Positions 50,701 to 62,919 of a stretch of DNA of 64,000 nucleotides are shown here, one piece after another. The notes below the pieces were generated by a model that saw nothing but the letters and a program-made list of their open reading frames with translations, was not told the DNA's origin and searched no databases. Positions within the stretch are counted from its first letter, which is position 1; each line of letters opens with the position of its first letter. Source of the stretch: Rhodamnia argentea (lineage: Eukaryota; Streptophyta; Magnoliopsida; Myrtales; Myrtaceae); NCBI RefSeq assembly GCF_020921035.1, contig NC_063160.1:17883095-17947094 (forward strand). The letters are read 5' to 3'. A program made the translations under genes and the position numbers.

Positions 50701-53700
50701 TTGATTTGAGCAAACTTCAAGAGAGAATTGAACAATGGATTTCACAGAATCTCCAAGAAGAGGGGTGCGAGATTCAATCAACTCATCAAATATTTCAAAG
50801 GCAATAACAGCAACATCCTCCTCACCAATAGCAAGGCATTGTCTTGATACATTCAAAATGCTAGGAATAAATTCTCGAAACTTTACCTGCATAACAAACC
50901 CACATCCTTATACACAAGGTAGATAACAAAATAAAACCATTATAAAACACAACCCTAATCCCAAATTGTTCAGAGCATTTACTGAGTAACTTTTTGATGT
51001 CAAACTAAGAGCTAGAGTGCCATATGCATAAACTGGCAAGTGAGATGCATTAAGAATCATTCCTTTTGCCTTAAATATCTAAATTCCCTTCGTGTTTCAA
51101 TCGTGCAAGGGTCAAGGCATTCCCAAAGGAAATTATCCTAAGAGAATAGGACCCCTAATTCCCCATAGAGAGACCAAGTCATCTGAGCAAGAAGACCACA
51201 AAATTCCCACCAGGGAATATCTTATCTCAGCCCTTCCCAAACCCACAAAAATAAAACATTCAATGGTGTAACAAGTGCTAAAGGATATGTGTCCGTCTCA
51301 TGGATAATTAGTAAAGGAAATTTTCAGGTAGAGTCCTTCTTTGAGTATTGACTGCCAAGTAAAGATAGCAAATCAAGAACATGCCACCACAATTATGGAT
51401 TAGAATGCTTACTTCATCACAAGAGTGCAACAAGAACTAGGGTGCCTCAATGATTGAGACTCTTAGCACCAAAACCTTGTTATATAGTTCAAAATGCAAC
51501 AGAATAACAGCCCGGAAAAATAGTTTTTGCCAAGTCACCTCCTTTTTCCCTTTGGGTTAATCAAAATACATTTAAGAGCTGAAAGTGCAAATGCATTAGT
51601 AAATGCCAACTAGGTAAGTGACAGATCCTCAAGCGACGATGTGAAACGGATTCAAAAATCAATTTGACAATACAATAATAAAATCTTGCACAAGCTGAGT
51701 TCGAAAAAATCATTTGCTTCATTGATTCCCTGTATTTCGCAGGTGTGAGACTACATTGAAGCAATCTTTCTGGGCTTTTTGATACAGCAGCATAACGGCA
51801 CTCTACTAAAACGAATTTCCATAAGACCAACAGTAACAAGCACTCACCACTTCATCTCCATCACCAATGCACTCCAGGAAAGACCCAACTGCCCTAGAAA
51901 AGTTAATCAGACAGATACATACTTAGAAATATGTAGAGGACAACATCCAATAATATAAAAGAAGTAAAAGGAATAGAACTCTGAAAAATTTATTACTTAA
52001 GGGCAGCAACTCTAACACGGTTGCTAGTCTCATCTTGGAGGCACTTGAGTAAAAGAGTCTTAAGATCAGTGAAATGTGGTCGAAATGTGCTCCCAATGGT
52101 TTCAGTCAAAGAGCTGAAAAGGATCAAGGCGACCTTTAATCACCAGATAAAAGAACTTAGTAGTTAGTGAAAAATTCAATCATATAGTATACAAGCAACA
52201 ACTATTACAATGAAAAAAGACAGAAGGCTCCTTCAAGTGTAACTAAGATTCTCCGGAAAAGAGAGCAGCATGGTTTAGGTAGGGCAAATAAAGGACTTTA
52301 TACTTCAAGTGTAACTAAGATTCTTCGGAAACGAGAGCAGCATGGTTTAGGTAGGGCAAATAAAGGACTTTATACTTGATTTAAACCTTTGGAGGCCCGC
52401 CATAAAGAGTTCAATTTTCGAAGAGTATCTATATTATTTGTCATGATGCTTTTTTCCCAGTGTCTCTAGGCATTCAGTCCATATCCATCTTGTTCAATTT
52501 TAGCTTTCGGCAGAATGCAGCTTGAGCAAGAAAAATTGTAAACAAATCACAAAGTACATGCTCATGAAACCATACGAACAGAACGCTTGGGATTCAAAAA
52601 GCTTTAGCCTGACTTACTTCTCTATGGTCTTCTTGTGTACTTTGACTGCACTGGAACAAGAAAGGCAACAAATCAGGCCATTCCCCTGCTGGAACTGCAT
52701 ATTTTGCGACGACACTTACTACATTGGCACTAGCTCGCCTCACTGGTGGGCTAAAACAGAAAACCAAAATCAAACATTAACATTACTCTCTCGCCCAGGG
52801 AAAAAAAAGAATACTAAAATCAAGGAAAATGAATAATCATGTCACCAACCTATCTGGCAGAAAAGATAAATACTGCGCGCATCCTAATATTTACATTCAT
52901 TCATATGATCAATGCAAGGAAAAACAGATAAAATTCACTGCAGAACCGACAGCTAGGAGTATCAGAATGATCAGATGAGTGAGACCGCCGGAAAAAGTGA
53001 AAAAAGAAAGAAAGATGGTAAACCCGAATTGTCCTGACATATGACTGCCACATCAGTTGACAATGGACAGTTGCAGCTGCATAATAAATTGAAAGCTAAC
53101 ACATTCCGAAGTACCAATGAAGCTCCAGACCAGTGGGACCTTATAGAAAAGAAGTGATGAAAAGAAGGCGTGATTTGAAAACCTTGATGATTGCAATAGA
53201 TTATTGCTAACCAAGTCCACAGTGGACGATCATAACAGCAGCGGATTAACTGCACAAATTTGTATATAACGATAGAAGGTACAGTTTGTTGTAGCTTAAT
53301 TTACGAACTTCACGTTCGGCAGAGATGGCTGGTACTCTAAGCGGAAGGGATGGTAATAGTAATTAAGCGGTTAACTACAATTGAGTAGGATTGCTCTAGC
53401 CAGGATCAAAACTACGAAAAATCACAGAAGATCACATCGCATCGAGATGGAGAACCAACCTGTGCTCCACGGTGATGCTCTCGATGAGGGACTGCTTGAC
53501 AAGGTGCTTGAGCTGAGGGGAGAGCTTGGACCAGTGGCCGGTGATCTTCTTGCGGAGGAGGACGGCGGCGAGCTGGCGGACGTTAGGGGTCTTGGCGGTG
53601 CGGAGGTGCTGGACAAGGGCGGGAACCACCTGCGGATCCTTGGCCAGCCGCTTTATCTGCTCCTCCGCCTGCCGCCGAGCGTCGTTGTCCGGCATCAGGA

Positions 53701-53734
53701 ATTGGATTAGCAATAGCTCCAAGGATTGCGCCAT
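44710..53734 (-). CDS. IMB4: Importin-beta family nuclear transport receptor, IPO4/IMB4 type
   Basis: This karyopherin carries cargo into the nucleus with RanGTP; IPO4 relatives import histones and ribosomal proteins. I assembled 20 exons: 53734-53460, 52750-52618, 52133-51997, 51893-51848, 50886-50674, 50509-50006, 49921-49787, 49700-49485, 49405-49316, 49230-48986, 48442-48354, 47370-47330, 46866-46836, 46758-46636, 46531-46314, 46211-46116, 46016-45904, 45379-45244, 45155-45051, 44910-44710. All phases agree and give 1048 aa, the length I remember for Arabidopsis IMB4. The start MAQSLELLLIQFLMPDND, then AAVLLRKKITGHW, opens the importin N-terminal domain, followed by HEAT repeats. An acidic loop (EDSDDDN, SSDDEAHDE) lies near residue 620. 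The upstream in-frame stretch to 53803 is not conserved, so the Met at 53734 is preferred. Exon 10 donor (GCA|GTATCC) and exon 15 acceptor were chosen by phase and family similarity. Confidence 0.95.
48035..48205 (+). other. His/Cys/Lys-rich open stretch antisense in IPO4 intron 11
   Basis: On the plus strand a frame of about 55 codons reads ...QCHEDGNNEKSDCEKHQ, then SHGDGKGKPK and NHNHG before a stop. The His/Cys/Asp/Lys-rich composition resembles the metal-binding tails of heavy-metal ATPases, but this is only an impression. It has no start or splice context. It could be a captured fragment or chance. Confidence 0.25.
52231..52374. repeat. 72-bp tandem duplication in IPO4 intron 2
   Basis: The copies begin at 52231 and 52303 ('cttcaagtgtaactaagatt') and differ at about two positions. 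The duplication is recent and intronic. Confidence 0.9.
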
Positions 53735-54087
53735 TTCCCACTGAACTTGAAGAAAGCGGTGTTCGTCCTCTGAAATGGGGGGGAGAGACAGAGGAAGCGG
53801 CAAGGGTTTTTGTGCCTGCGTGGGTTTTGCTTTGAGTGGAAGTGAAGTGCGGAGGCTTTTATAGTGCGTCTCTGTGGGCGCATGTGAATTCGTGAGAATT
53901 GACTACGACCAGTGTCGGATCTGCGCGCGAGTCGTTGACTGTCGCGGAGACTGAATGGGCCGGGTTTAAGGTACACCGGTTGGCCCGATAAAGGCTACCT
54001 TGTAGTCCAACTAAAAGACAGCCCGATTGTGCCCTTGTCGGGCCGGGTACGGCGGCGGGTCGCGCTCCGGGTTGAAAGGATAATAAA

Positions 54088-54620
54088 TCAAAGGGTTATT
54101 ATCGGGAAAAACTCTAAACTAATACACATGTAATAAATTTACCTCAAATTATTTTTTTGATCACGGAAAACTCCAAATTGGTATACCTTTAACAAATTTA
54201 CCTTAAACTATTTTTTTGACCATCAAAAACCCTAAATCGGTATATCCGTGACAAATTTACCCTAAATTAATTCTTTTGACCATGAAATACCCTAAAATGG
54301 TACACTTGTGACGAATTTACCCTACATTAAATTGATTTAATATCACAAAAAATTTCAAATTGATAAACTTGTAACAAACAAAGGGCAAACACCCCAAAAT
54401 GGTATTCTTATCAACTGTCAAGTGTCATCCAACTTAGCAGTTTGACAATTAAATTTATCAAAAATTAACGGAAGGTAAATTTGTCATAGGTGTACCATTT
54501 TGGGGTAAATTTTTCACAAGTGTATCAATTTAGATTTTTTGTAATTAAAAAAAATAGTTTTAGATAAATTTGTCGCAGGTGTATCGATCTGGGGTTTTCT
54601 ATGGTATTAACCATAAATAA
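54088..54620. repeat. Fold-back repeat, second copy of the 13624-14085 family
   Basis: Units of about 60 bases with the core 'acaaatttacc' and 'aaaccctaaa' repeat in one orientation to about 54330. After a centre ('caagtgtcatccaacttagc') they return inverted ('gtaaatttgtcataggtg'). The centre matches the reverse complement of the centre of the copy at 13624-14085, so the two insertions lie in opposite orientation. Confidence 0.7.
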
Positions 54621-54639
54621 AAGTCGTGTACTAAAACTT

Positions 54640-55515
54640 GATTGCGCCTATAGTTTTTTGAAAAATTCCAAAAAAGGGCCCGAGTCCTCTCATTTTTTTA
54701 AATAATGGCCCCAAGTAAACCTTACTTCGAATAAAGGCCTAAAATGGCATAATATGTTTCAAAAAATGGCTTGAAGTGGCTATAGAGTTTCGAAAAAGGG
54801 CCTCACCTAAAGGGCAATTTCGTCATTTTATTTATTTTTTTCTCTTTTCTGGTTTTTAAAAATGAAAAAAAAAAAAAGAAGGAAAAACAGCCATATTGGC
54901 GAGAGGGCTACCCCTCCCTCCCGCGATGGTCGGCCCACCGTTGGTGGGGGATCGGTGAGAGAGGCGAAGACCGACAGGGTTGCCGGCGCCTCCGTGAGGG
55001 CCGGCGACCTTGCCAACCAGAGGTCGGGAGAGGGTCGGGCCCTCTCTCGGATCTAGGCAAGGGTTAGCGACCCTCGCCCGGGACCGGGCAAGCGGGGGTC
55101 GGCGACCCCCCCGCCCGATATGGGAGAGGGCCGATTTGGTGAGGGTTAACAGGCCTTCGCCTCTGGTTGACGAGGTTGCCGGCCTATGCCGATGCGCCAT
55201 CGACCCTACCCGCCTTCACTACCCCCCTCCCCGGGTGGTGGGGCAGTGGCCATAAGCGGCAGTCTCCTGTCTCTGTATACTTTTTTTGTTAAATTTTAAA
55301 GAAACATAAAAAATAAAAAAGAAAAAAAATCAAATATAGAAAAAGATAGAAATGCCCTTGAAATTAGGTTCTTTTTTGAAATTTCATCGTTACTTTAGGC
55401 CCTTATTTGAAATAACGTTCACTTTAGACCATTGTTTGAAAAAGTAAGGGCACTTCGTGCCATTATTTGATAAAACGAGAGGACTTCAGGCCCTTTTTGA
55501 AAATTTCCCTAGTTT
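54640..55515. repeat. Fold-back element with GC-rich centre
   Basis: The left arm (54640-54860) has degenerate units such as 'aaagggcc', 'aataatggcc' and 'aaaaaatggcttgaagtgg'. The right arm (55330-55515) has the complementary forms, such as 'ggcccttatttgaaat' and 'ggccctttttgaaaat'. The centre (54890-55260) is strongly GC-rich with many 'cggcgacc'/'ggtcgg' phrases. Short frames there look like composition artefacts. Confidence 0.65.
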
Positions 55516-56289
55516 TCCCCTAGCTCTATTGAGTATTTAATTAAGTGTACCAATGGGTTTTAGCCGTGAAAATTAATGCTTCAAAATATTATTATAAAAA
55601 TTGCTGTGAAAATACTAACCCTACGTATCAATCAAGATAAATGGACAGAAATGAAGAGAAATAATGAGTTAGAATATGTGATTACTAACTTCCATTAGGA
55701 AATATGGTCATAGAAGTAAATAAAGAGGTGTTAAAGTCTAGAAATTGCAAATCACATCTCATAAACTCAAAACTACTTACTTTATCAATGAAAACTACAT
55801 AAAGTAGATTTGGGCGCCTAATCTTAAACTCTGAATCATATTTATCGTCAAGAAAAAAAGAAGTTCATCATATAATCGATTATCTTATTCGCCTTATATA
55901 AAATCAATGCTTTGATTGAATATTCACAATCCTAATAAGGTTACGATGAATGTGAATCATCAAAACATCCTTTTTATCCATCACTGTTGTTTGCAGGTTG
56001 ATCAGGCATCTAGAATCCAAGTTTCTAGAACCCAAATCTACCCATGCTTCAAAACCAAATAAAGAGTTGAAAAAGCATAGGTGATGGCTACAAGCTTTTT
56101 GAAGCCTTACCACTCGGATTGTGCCTAGACGGCCCGTCGGAATTTAGCTTCACCCATCTACAAGGAGAGCATCCAAGCCAATAACCCCCACAGAATAATC
56201 CGAAGTGAAATTAGCCAACACTCCTCATTTAACCTTCTGAACATGCCTTCAACCTCTCTAGTATAAGTAATTTCTCGATGTTGAAGGGT

Positions 56290-56900
56290 AACTTCTCATT
56301 AGGGGTGACCACGATCCAAGTTGGTTTGGTTCCCTTAGGTTTTGGGAACCAAATCAACAGTCCCAGTTCTCAATTTTCAAAATTAAGAACTGAATTCAAG
56401 GTACTTGGGGTTTGTCTCGGTTCCCAAGCGGTCCAATGGAACCGATAAAATGAAATAAAAGGGAAATATATTTAAAAAAGGGACTTATTGACATTCGCAT
56501 ATCTACTTACAATATTTTCATGATTCACATGGGGATGTCCATGTCACAGTGACCATCGAATACAATATTTGATATTGTACGGAGTTATATGAATCTCATT
56601 TCTACATACAATATTGTACTTAATAAGAAAACATTTAATCGAAAAAAAATTTCTCCTGTGCACATCTCTTTCTTTGTCTAGAATCTCATTTCTATGCATA
56701 TTAATTGTACTTAAAAAATAAAGAATAAATAAAATAAAATTTTGTCAATCCGGATGAGCGGTCCATCGGTCCGATTCCCCTCTAGAACTAGGAATCGGAC
56801 CGTCCGAACACTGTTTCTACCTTTAAGAATCGGAAACCGAACCGATGACCTCTAAAACCGACTATTAGATTATGTCGATCCATCTTACCGACCCTCACTT
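56290..56900. repeat. Candidate dispersed repeat with inverted 'cggttcc'-type ends
   Basis: The left end carries 'ttggtttggttccc', 'ggttcccaag' and similar phrases. The right end carries complementary phrases such as 'ggaatcgg', 'gaatcggaaaccgaacc' and 'gaccctcacttccc'. The middle is AT-rich. The ends are too diverged for me to set exact borders. Confidence 0.4.
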
Positions 56901-57189
56901 CCCATGTAAAAAATGCAAGATAAATATGCTAGAACTTAGTTTATACCATGCGTACTCTTTAACTTTAAATATGGTAGAGTAGGAACTGCAATCAAATAGC
57001 TGGCTTAGCCAGAATCTCATCATTGACTGGAGAGCCATCACGTAGAAAGAGTTCCTTCTTTTTAAGCTACATCATGTACCGCTTTTGAAGACAAATTTTG
57101 AGAGAAAACTAAACTGGCACACGGAAACTCAAAATCCGGGTCAACAATGGGGCGACGGTGGCCCACCGATTTAAGTTTTATTAGCGCGT

Positions 57190-57480
57190 TTTTTTTTTTT
57201 TTTGGAGATCGTGTATAAAATTTTGGAAAATTTTTAAATAAAAGCTTGAAATACTTTTATTTTATCAAAAAAGAGCTTGAAGTGAATTTTATTTCAAAGA
57301 AAGACCGGAAGTGCTCTAATTATTTTAAGGAAGGGCCCGATCAAATACATTTTCGTTATTTACTTTTTACTTTTTTCTCTTTTCTTTTATATTTTTCCCA
57401 TTTCTTTTTTCCCATTTTTTCCCCTTCCTTCTCATCGATGGCCGATCCCAAGCAATTGCCGGACACCGACGAGGTTGGCA
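57190..57480. repeat. Partial copy of the GC-centre fold-back family
   Basis: It has units of the same type as the left arm at 54640-54860 ('agagcttgaagtgaa', 'gaagggcccgatc'), then a T-rich stretch and a GC-rich segment beginning near 57435. A clear right arm is not seen. Confidence 0.5.
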
Positions 57481-58980
57481 AGGCCTCGTGGATGGAGGCC
57501 AGACAGCCTTGCCCCTCTCTGTCGTCTCGCCATGCTCAATCTGCACCGCACACGTCTGCCTCTGCACAACCAAATAGAACCAACAATGCGATCAGAACAC
57601 ACATAGAAACCGCGAAACCATGGCCCCCGAAAGCAAACGGCAACGAAAATCGCAGAGAGAGGGTTGGAGGGAGGGGGAAATTCCGATCTAGTTGGGGCTG
57701 AGGATGCCAAACTGGACCAACCGAACCTTGCCAACCTCCCCGAAGAGAAAGGAAGTCAATTATCCATGGTCGATCCGACTTCGCCACACGAACACCTAAG
57801 GTTTTACAGTAGTCCTAAAAACTCGAACTGAAGAATTGAGGGTCCGATAAAATTCGAGTTCCGATTAATTCGTTCTCGACCTTTTCTCTCTTTAAATTTT
57901 GGCAATTGCAATTAAAAGAAGAGGAAGAAGCAGCAGAGGGTGCCCAGATCTGCCCTTGTAGGAACTCTCCGCGTCGGCGAGGGCAGCCCTTTGCCCTCGC
58001 CATGAAAATATATGAAATTTGAGGGATCATTTCCAAAAGAATTCTCCAAGACTTGGAGAAGCTGTGAGTTCTTTCTGTAAAGTTCCATCCGAAGAGACCC
58101 AGCTTGAAAGTTGGTTTTGTCTTCATTGGTCATCGCGGATGGCCGACTCGGCATTCGTCCAATTGCTTCTCAAATTTGAGTCGAACGTGGAGGCTCTGAG
58201 CCGATCGCCGTTCTCATTGGTTGAAGAACGACATTGGAAATTGAATAACAGAGGCCGATCGCCGTTCTCATTCATTTCATGTTCTTATTTGAAAAAATAA
58301 AGATAGTTTGAGTGTTTATTTGGAATTTTTCCTAAGAATTTATTCAAAAGTATAAAAATTGACTCACAAAGTATATTATACTCGTGTAATGTATTGTGGA
58401 GCTTAATTTCGTGAATATTGAGATCAATAAGTTCTACCCAATTTTAGAAAATTGAAATTGCAATGGCCACATCAAGATTTTCAATTCAGCTATGCTAATA
58501 ACCAAGTACGCATATTTAATCAATCATTATTTTTATTCGCGCTGCACTTTTCTAAGTGAAAATAATGTTGAAGTGAGAACAAAAAGGAAACAAAAGCAAA
58601 ACATACATTTTGAGGAAAACTTTACCATGTTAAAAATTCTCGATCTGCCGCGTCATTCTCTTATTATTTAATTTTTCGATTTTTTTTCATTTGACTTCAC
58701 TTGAAAATAAACTAACTCATACAACATTTGCAACTCCTTGAATACTCTTCATTCACAAACCTTGCGTAATACCCAAAATTTTTTTTTTGAAAAAAAAAAT
58801 GAAAAAGCAAACAATTCTTTTACGAAAGTTTCGCTGACCAAAGCAGAAAGCTTAGCACGGGGTTTTCATTAGATTGGGAAGAAACCATTAAATCAAACAG
58901 CCCAGACAAGCCAAGAAGACCCAGAAACCTAAGATCAAGACCAAGAACAAGAACGAGAACAGAACAGAACAAGAACGGGA

Positions 58981-59002
58981 TCTCTCTCTCTCTCTCTCTC
59001 TC
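58981..59002. repeat. (TC)11 microsatellite in the 5' leader of the ceramidase-like gene
   Basis: An uninterrupted TC run ends 26 bases upstream of the start codon, a common arrangement in plant 5' untranslated regions. Confidence 0.85.
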
Positions 59003-59028
59003 CGGGGTGCTGCGATTCTGTGTTGGAA

Positions 59029-61138
59029 ATGAGGAAACGCACGATATATACTTGGGGAGCGGCGATTGTTTGCTTCGTAGTGCTGATGCTAGTGACTCCC
59101 GCCATTCCTCAATCGGAGGAATATCATGATTTCGCTGACAAGCGCGAGTTCTTCGGTAATCTTCCCTCCTCTTCTTTCGCTCCGGTTCTTTCACTAGTAA
59201 GCCCTAATCCGATCGACCCGGTGTAGTTTGCAGTCACCGTCCGTTAATAGCAGAATTTCCTGTTCTCGCGTTTGACAGCTACTTATCGTATACTCACGTG
59301 GAATAAAATGATCAGAGTCTAAGTATAGGATGTGTATGTAGGAAGGGAAGTCTTAACCGAGCGTCGAATTGTTTAAATTGTGCATTTGGGTCTCCAGGCA
59401 GTTCCTTAGTGAAGCGGATTTTGTTTGTAATAGCTCCCTAAACTGGCTAGGCGACGTACTTCCTTGAAATTAACGCTGTAGTTCTTGTAAGAAGGACAAG
59501 TTTAAGCTAGCGAGGTTAATACATGTTCACCCGAGTTCTGTAATTGTGTCGCGAAGTCTAACTCTGTCAAGGTAGTATTGTTTCGAGTTATATCCGTGGA
59601 AATGCTTTTCACGTTCGGCTTGTTTCTATAGTTTCGTGTGTTTCTTCTTCCGCTTTGAATATAATTCATCCGTCCCCTTTAATTTTGCAGGCATACCTAA
59701 TACGCTGAATGTAGTTTCAAACTTTCCATTCCTTGTTGTGGGTCTTGTTGGTCTGGTACTTTGCTATTATGGCAATTATTTCAAGCTAAGGTAATGCTGT
59801 TCTTGTTTGAAAATCCATTGCTTCGCTCTCTAACTTGACCCATCACTTTACGTGTTAGCTCGCAAGGTGAGCTTTGGGGCTGGACATTCTTTTTTGTTGG
59901 TGTTGTTGCAGTTGCTTTTGGATCCTCTTATTACCATCTCAAACCAAATGATGCTCGTCTTGTTTGGGATCGCCTTCCGGTAAGTCTATTTACAACTCGC
60001 AAACACGAGCACTGCAGAATATTTATTGTTGTTTGGAAATATTGTAGTTCGACAATGTTCCTTCTTTTCTCCTGTGGCTAGATGACTGTCGCATTCACTT
60101 CAATAGTTGCAATCTTCATCATTGAAAGGATTGATCAGCATAAGGGAACAGTGTCAATCATACCGTTGCTCATGGCTGGCATATTAAGCATTTTATATTG
60201 GAGGCAAGATTGTTACTTCCTACCTTCTTCCTTTTATAGCGTAACCTGATTTATTATTATAGAACAGATGGCAGTTTTATTCTGTAAGCAGGGTTTAGAG
60301 AAGTGGATTTTCTTTTTGAGTAGACTTTATTATGTCTTCTGCGGAGTCCTGAACTTCAAAGAAATTGACAATTTGTTTCCATCAAACCACATGCTCAGAG
60401 AAGCAGACTGCAATTAGTTCTTGGGTTTCAAGTGTGTAATTGGATGGTGAATTAGGTTGGAATAATGCTGAAGATAGAGTAATGATCATGTGGTTTGCTA
60501 CCGAAGGTGTCTTCTAAATTACATAATGCATACCTCATTTTTGGAACTAATCTAATTGTCTCTATGTTAAAGTGAAGCTTAGAGGTGTTTGGGGTATTTA
60601 CTATTTAGCTGCTGCCAACCATTATTTGTGATCTTTTCTCTATATCATTCTTCAGGTTCTTTGATGATCTTCGCCCATATGCTCTTGTCCAATTTCTGCC
60701 TTGCATCGCCATACCGATTATGGCTATAATATTACCGCCAATGTATACACATTCATCGTACTGGCTTTGGGCTGCAGGTATGCTTTTATTGTCAACATGG
60801 TTTTGTCTGACAGTGCATCACTCCTTTTCCCCTTGTTAAGAATGCCTTTGATTATCACTTTTGCAGCATTTTACCTTATAGCTAAGGTGGAAGAAGCAGA
60901 AGATAAATTGATTTACAGATGGACTCATCATATTGTTAGTGGACACACACTGAAGCATCTGTGTGCAGCAATGGTTCCTGTTTTCTTGACACTCATGCTA
61001 GCAAAGAGAGCTATAGAGCTAGAGAGGTATACTTTGTTTCTGCTTCATAATTGGCGTGACAAATCCTGTCCATTTTGTATGACAACTCAACAGGTGTTTC
61101 ATTTGCTATTGAGGAACATTGACGAAAGAAGACTTTAA
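59029..61138 (+). CDS. Ceramidase-like (CREST family) integral membrane hydrolase
   Basis: I assembled six exons: 59029-59155, 59691-59790, 59859-59979, 60082-60203, 60656-60777 and 60867-61138, giving 287 aa with about seven membrane segments. The blocks YHDFADKREFFG and GIPNTLNVVSNFPFLVVG are typical of the alkaline phytoceramidase-like family. The zinc-site spacing of alkaline ceramidases is complete: Ser98-x3-His102, Asp113 eleven residues after that His, and His224-x3-His228 (SSYYH, VWD, HTLKH). This predicts amide hydrolysis on a ceramide-like lipid in an internal membrane; the substrate is inferred. The ATG at 59029 starts just before the first membrane segment. Intron 4 has a GC donor (AG|GCAAGA), required to read YWRFFDD. 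The last exon is given as read-through past a possible donor at 61027, because that frame ends with a plausible tail, so the C-terminus is uncertain. Confidence 0.85.
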
Positions 61139-62919
61139 TGGACATTGCTGTGTTTGTACATGCTCCCATTGTCATTTCTCTGGCATATGCCATCGAGTCT
61201 TTCATCCTCCACCTTAATCATTGGGCATATCCATCATAACCTACTTTATGAAGTCACAGAAACTTACCTCTCTGGTAGAGCCAAAAAAAAATATCTTGTA
61301 TGATATGCACCTTTTCTGAATAAACTACTTTCTTTTGTGGCCGGGCCTCGGGGGAGCAGAAGGGGGCTGGGGGTGGTGTGTGTTTTCAGATGAAGTATGA
61401 TTTACTGTATTTTTTAGAAGTTGTCAAAATGGAGGAAGATTGGAAAAAATTCAGGTTAGTGTACTTGATGGAACATTGGCACTTTAACATTCATTCCGCT
61501 CAAAAACTTAGATCTCAAACTATCGGCATTTTATATCTTATAAGTTTGAGCATTTCAAGATAAGGTGTGTAGATGACACATTTCTTCAAATTTCTTCATT
61601 TTTTGCCCCTCCGTCCATTGCTGGCTTTGCGATCACATCTACATGTGTTTCTTTCAAGTTTGTTGCTGCTAATGTGATGAAATCTCTCAGTTGGAGGCTA
61701 CTATAGGTATACTCTCTCATAGATGTGGTGACGTCTCTTAAATGCAGGCAAAGTCTGCTGGTAACATGGAAGGTTTCCTGGTATAGATTTAAAGAGAAGA
61801 ATTCAAGTGGAGAGAGATACAACTGCACCTATTCAAATGTTTCAGTTGTCGAGTCGTGATGTGCTTTGTACATGCTCTGTCGACAAAGTTCTCCCCATGT
61901 ATATGGACTGAAGTTCTACTAACACAAAAAATCTTCTAACATCCAGATCATACCAGTTGGAGCTACTTTAATGTGTTGTATATAACAATGGATTTGCTTT
62001 ATCAAGTCCGCTTTACCTTCGAGTCTTGAACCATGTTTTACATAATGTTCTCTTTAATAAGGCAAATACATCATTGATATGTTTGACATTCTTTATCAGT
62101 ATATCTAGCATATACAGTTATGTCACAAATATGATTGTAAATTTGTTCCTCGTCGATAAATCATAGAGTTGTCTCTATTTTAATCAATACATCTAGCCCC
62201 ATGGATTACTCTAAATGTGAGACAGACTCTTGTTTTGAGGCTCTTTTTCTTGGAAAAGTTCTCTGTTGTACCTTACGGCCTTCTTTATCTGACCACAGCG
62301 ATAACAACATCAAATTTGTAGCTCCTCGAGAGCAATATCAGTTTACAGTCTTCATAATGATTTCTAGTAGCCAGCATATTTTTTTAAATGCATAATTCAC
62401 TAGAAACGGCTGTTTAAAGTTGGAGAGGTCTGTGGAAATAAGTTCTTTCTGTTGAGGATGTAGTGATCTACCTTGCGATTACCAATGCGACTCTGATTTT
62501 TGATTTGAAATCTTTAAAACAAAAGCGAATCAAGGATAAAAAGAACCAAGAATGAAATAATTTCTTTTTAAGTACTTCCACGTAAATAATTTAGCCCGCT
62601 ACTCCTCCCGATTGCTGTAATATGGCACAACCGCGATATTTGTGACTTCTGTCATGATTTTTTGTACTTGATTGCAGCAAAGTCCATATCAAATGGGAGC
62701 AAGTATTGCATGCACATGGTTCATGTGAGCACGCTCCATTCCTACTGTGGTTGAGATGGAGTGAGGTTAGATGCTCCGAATGCATACAAGAACTTTCAAG
62801 ACTGATGAGTCATTGTATGCCAGATGCAGAACTAGTGTGATTAGCTTCCAATGCACGAACAAGAATCTGAGACATCTTCAAAATCGTTTGTAATATTCGG
62901 CCATAGACTCCTTAACTCC
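61139..62919. other. Intergenic between convergent ceramidase-like and PPR genes
   Basis: It probably contains the 3' untranslated regions of both genes. No repeat, RNA gene or conserved frame was recognised. Confidence 0.5.

Larger units (their letters stand above)
53800..58980. other. Intergenic, repeat-dominated, between the IPO4 and ceramidase-like 5' ends
   Basis: Both flanking genes start here and diverge. Listed repeats cover 54088-54620, 54640-55515, 56290-56900 and 57190-57480. The segments 55520-56280 and 58310-58970 are AT-rich with no gene seen. The segment 57480-58300 has several short open frames and a 19-base repeat ('gccgatcgccgttctcatt') at about 58200 and 58254. I recognise no protein in it. 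Confidence 0.5.

Noticed and set aside
53735..53803. Upstream start of IPO4 at 53803
   Set aside because: The additional residues do not belong to the conserved family N-terminus, MAQSLELLLIQ.
54856..55255. Several overlapping open frames in the GC-rich core
   Set aside because: GC-rich composition lowers stop frequency in many frames at once. None resembles a protein, and the region is the core of a fold-back repeat.
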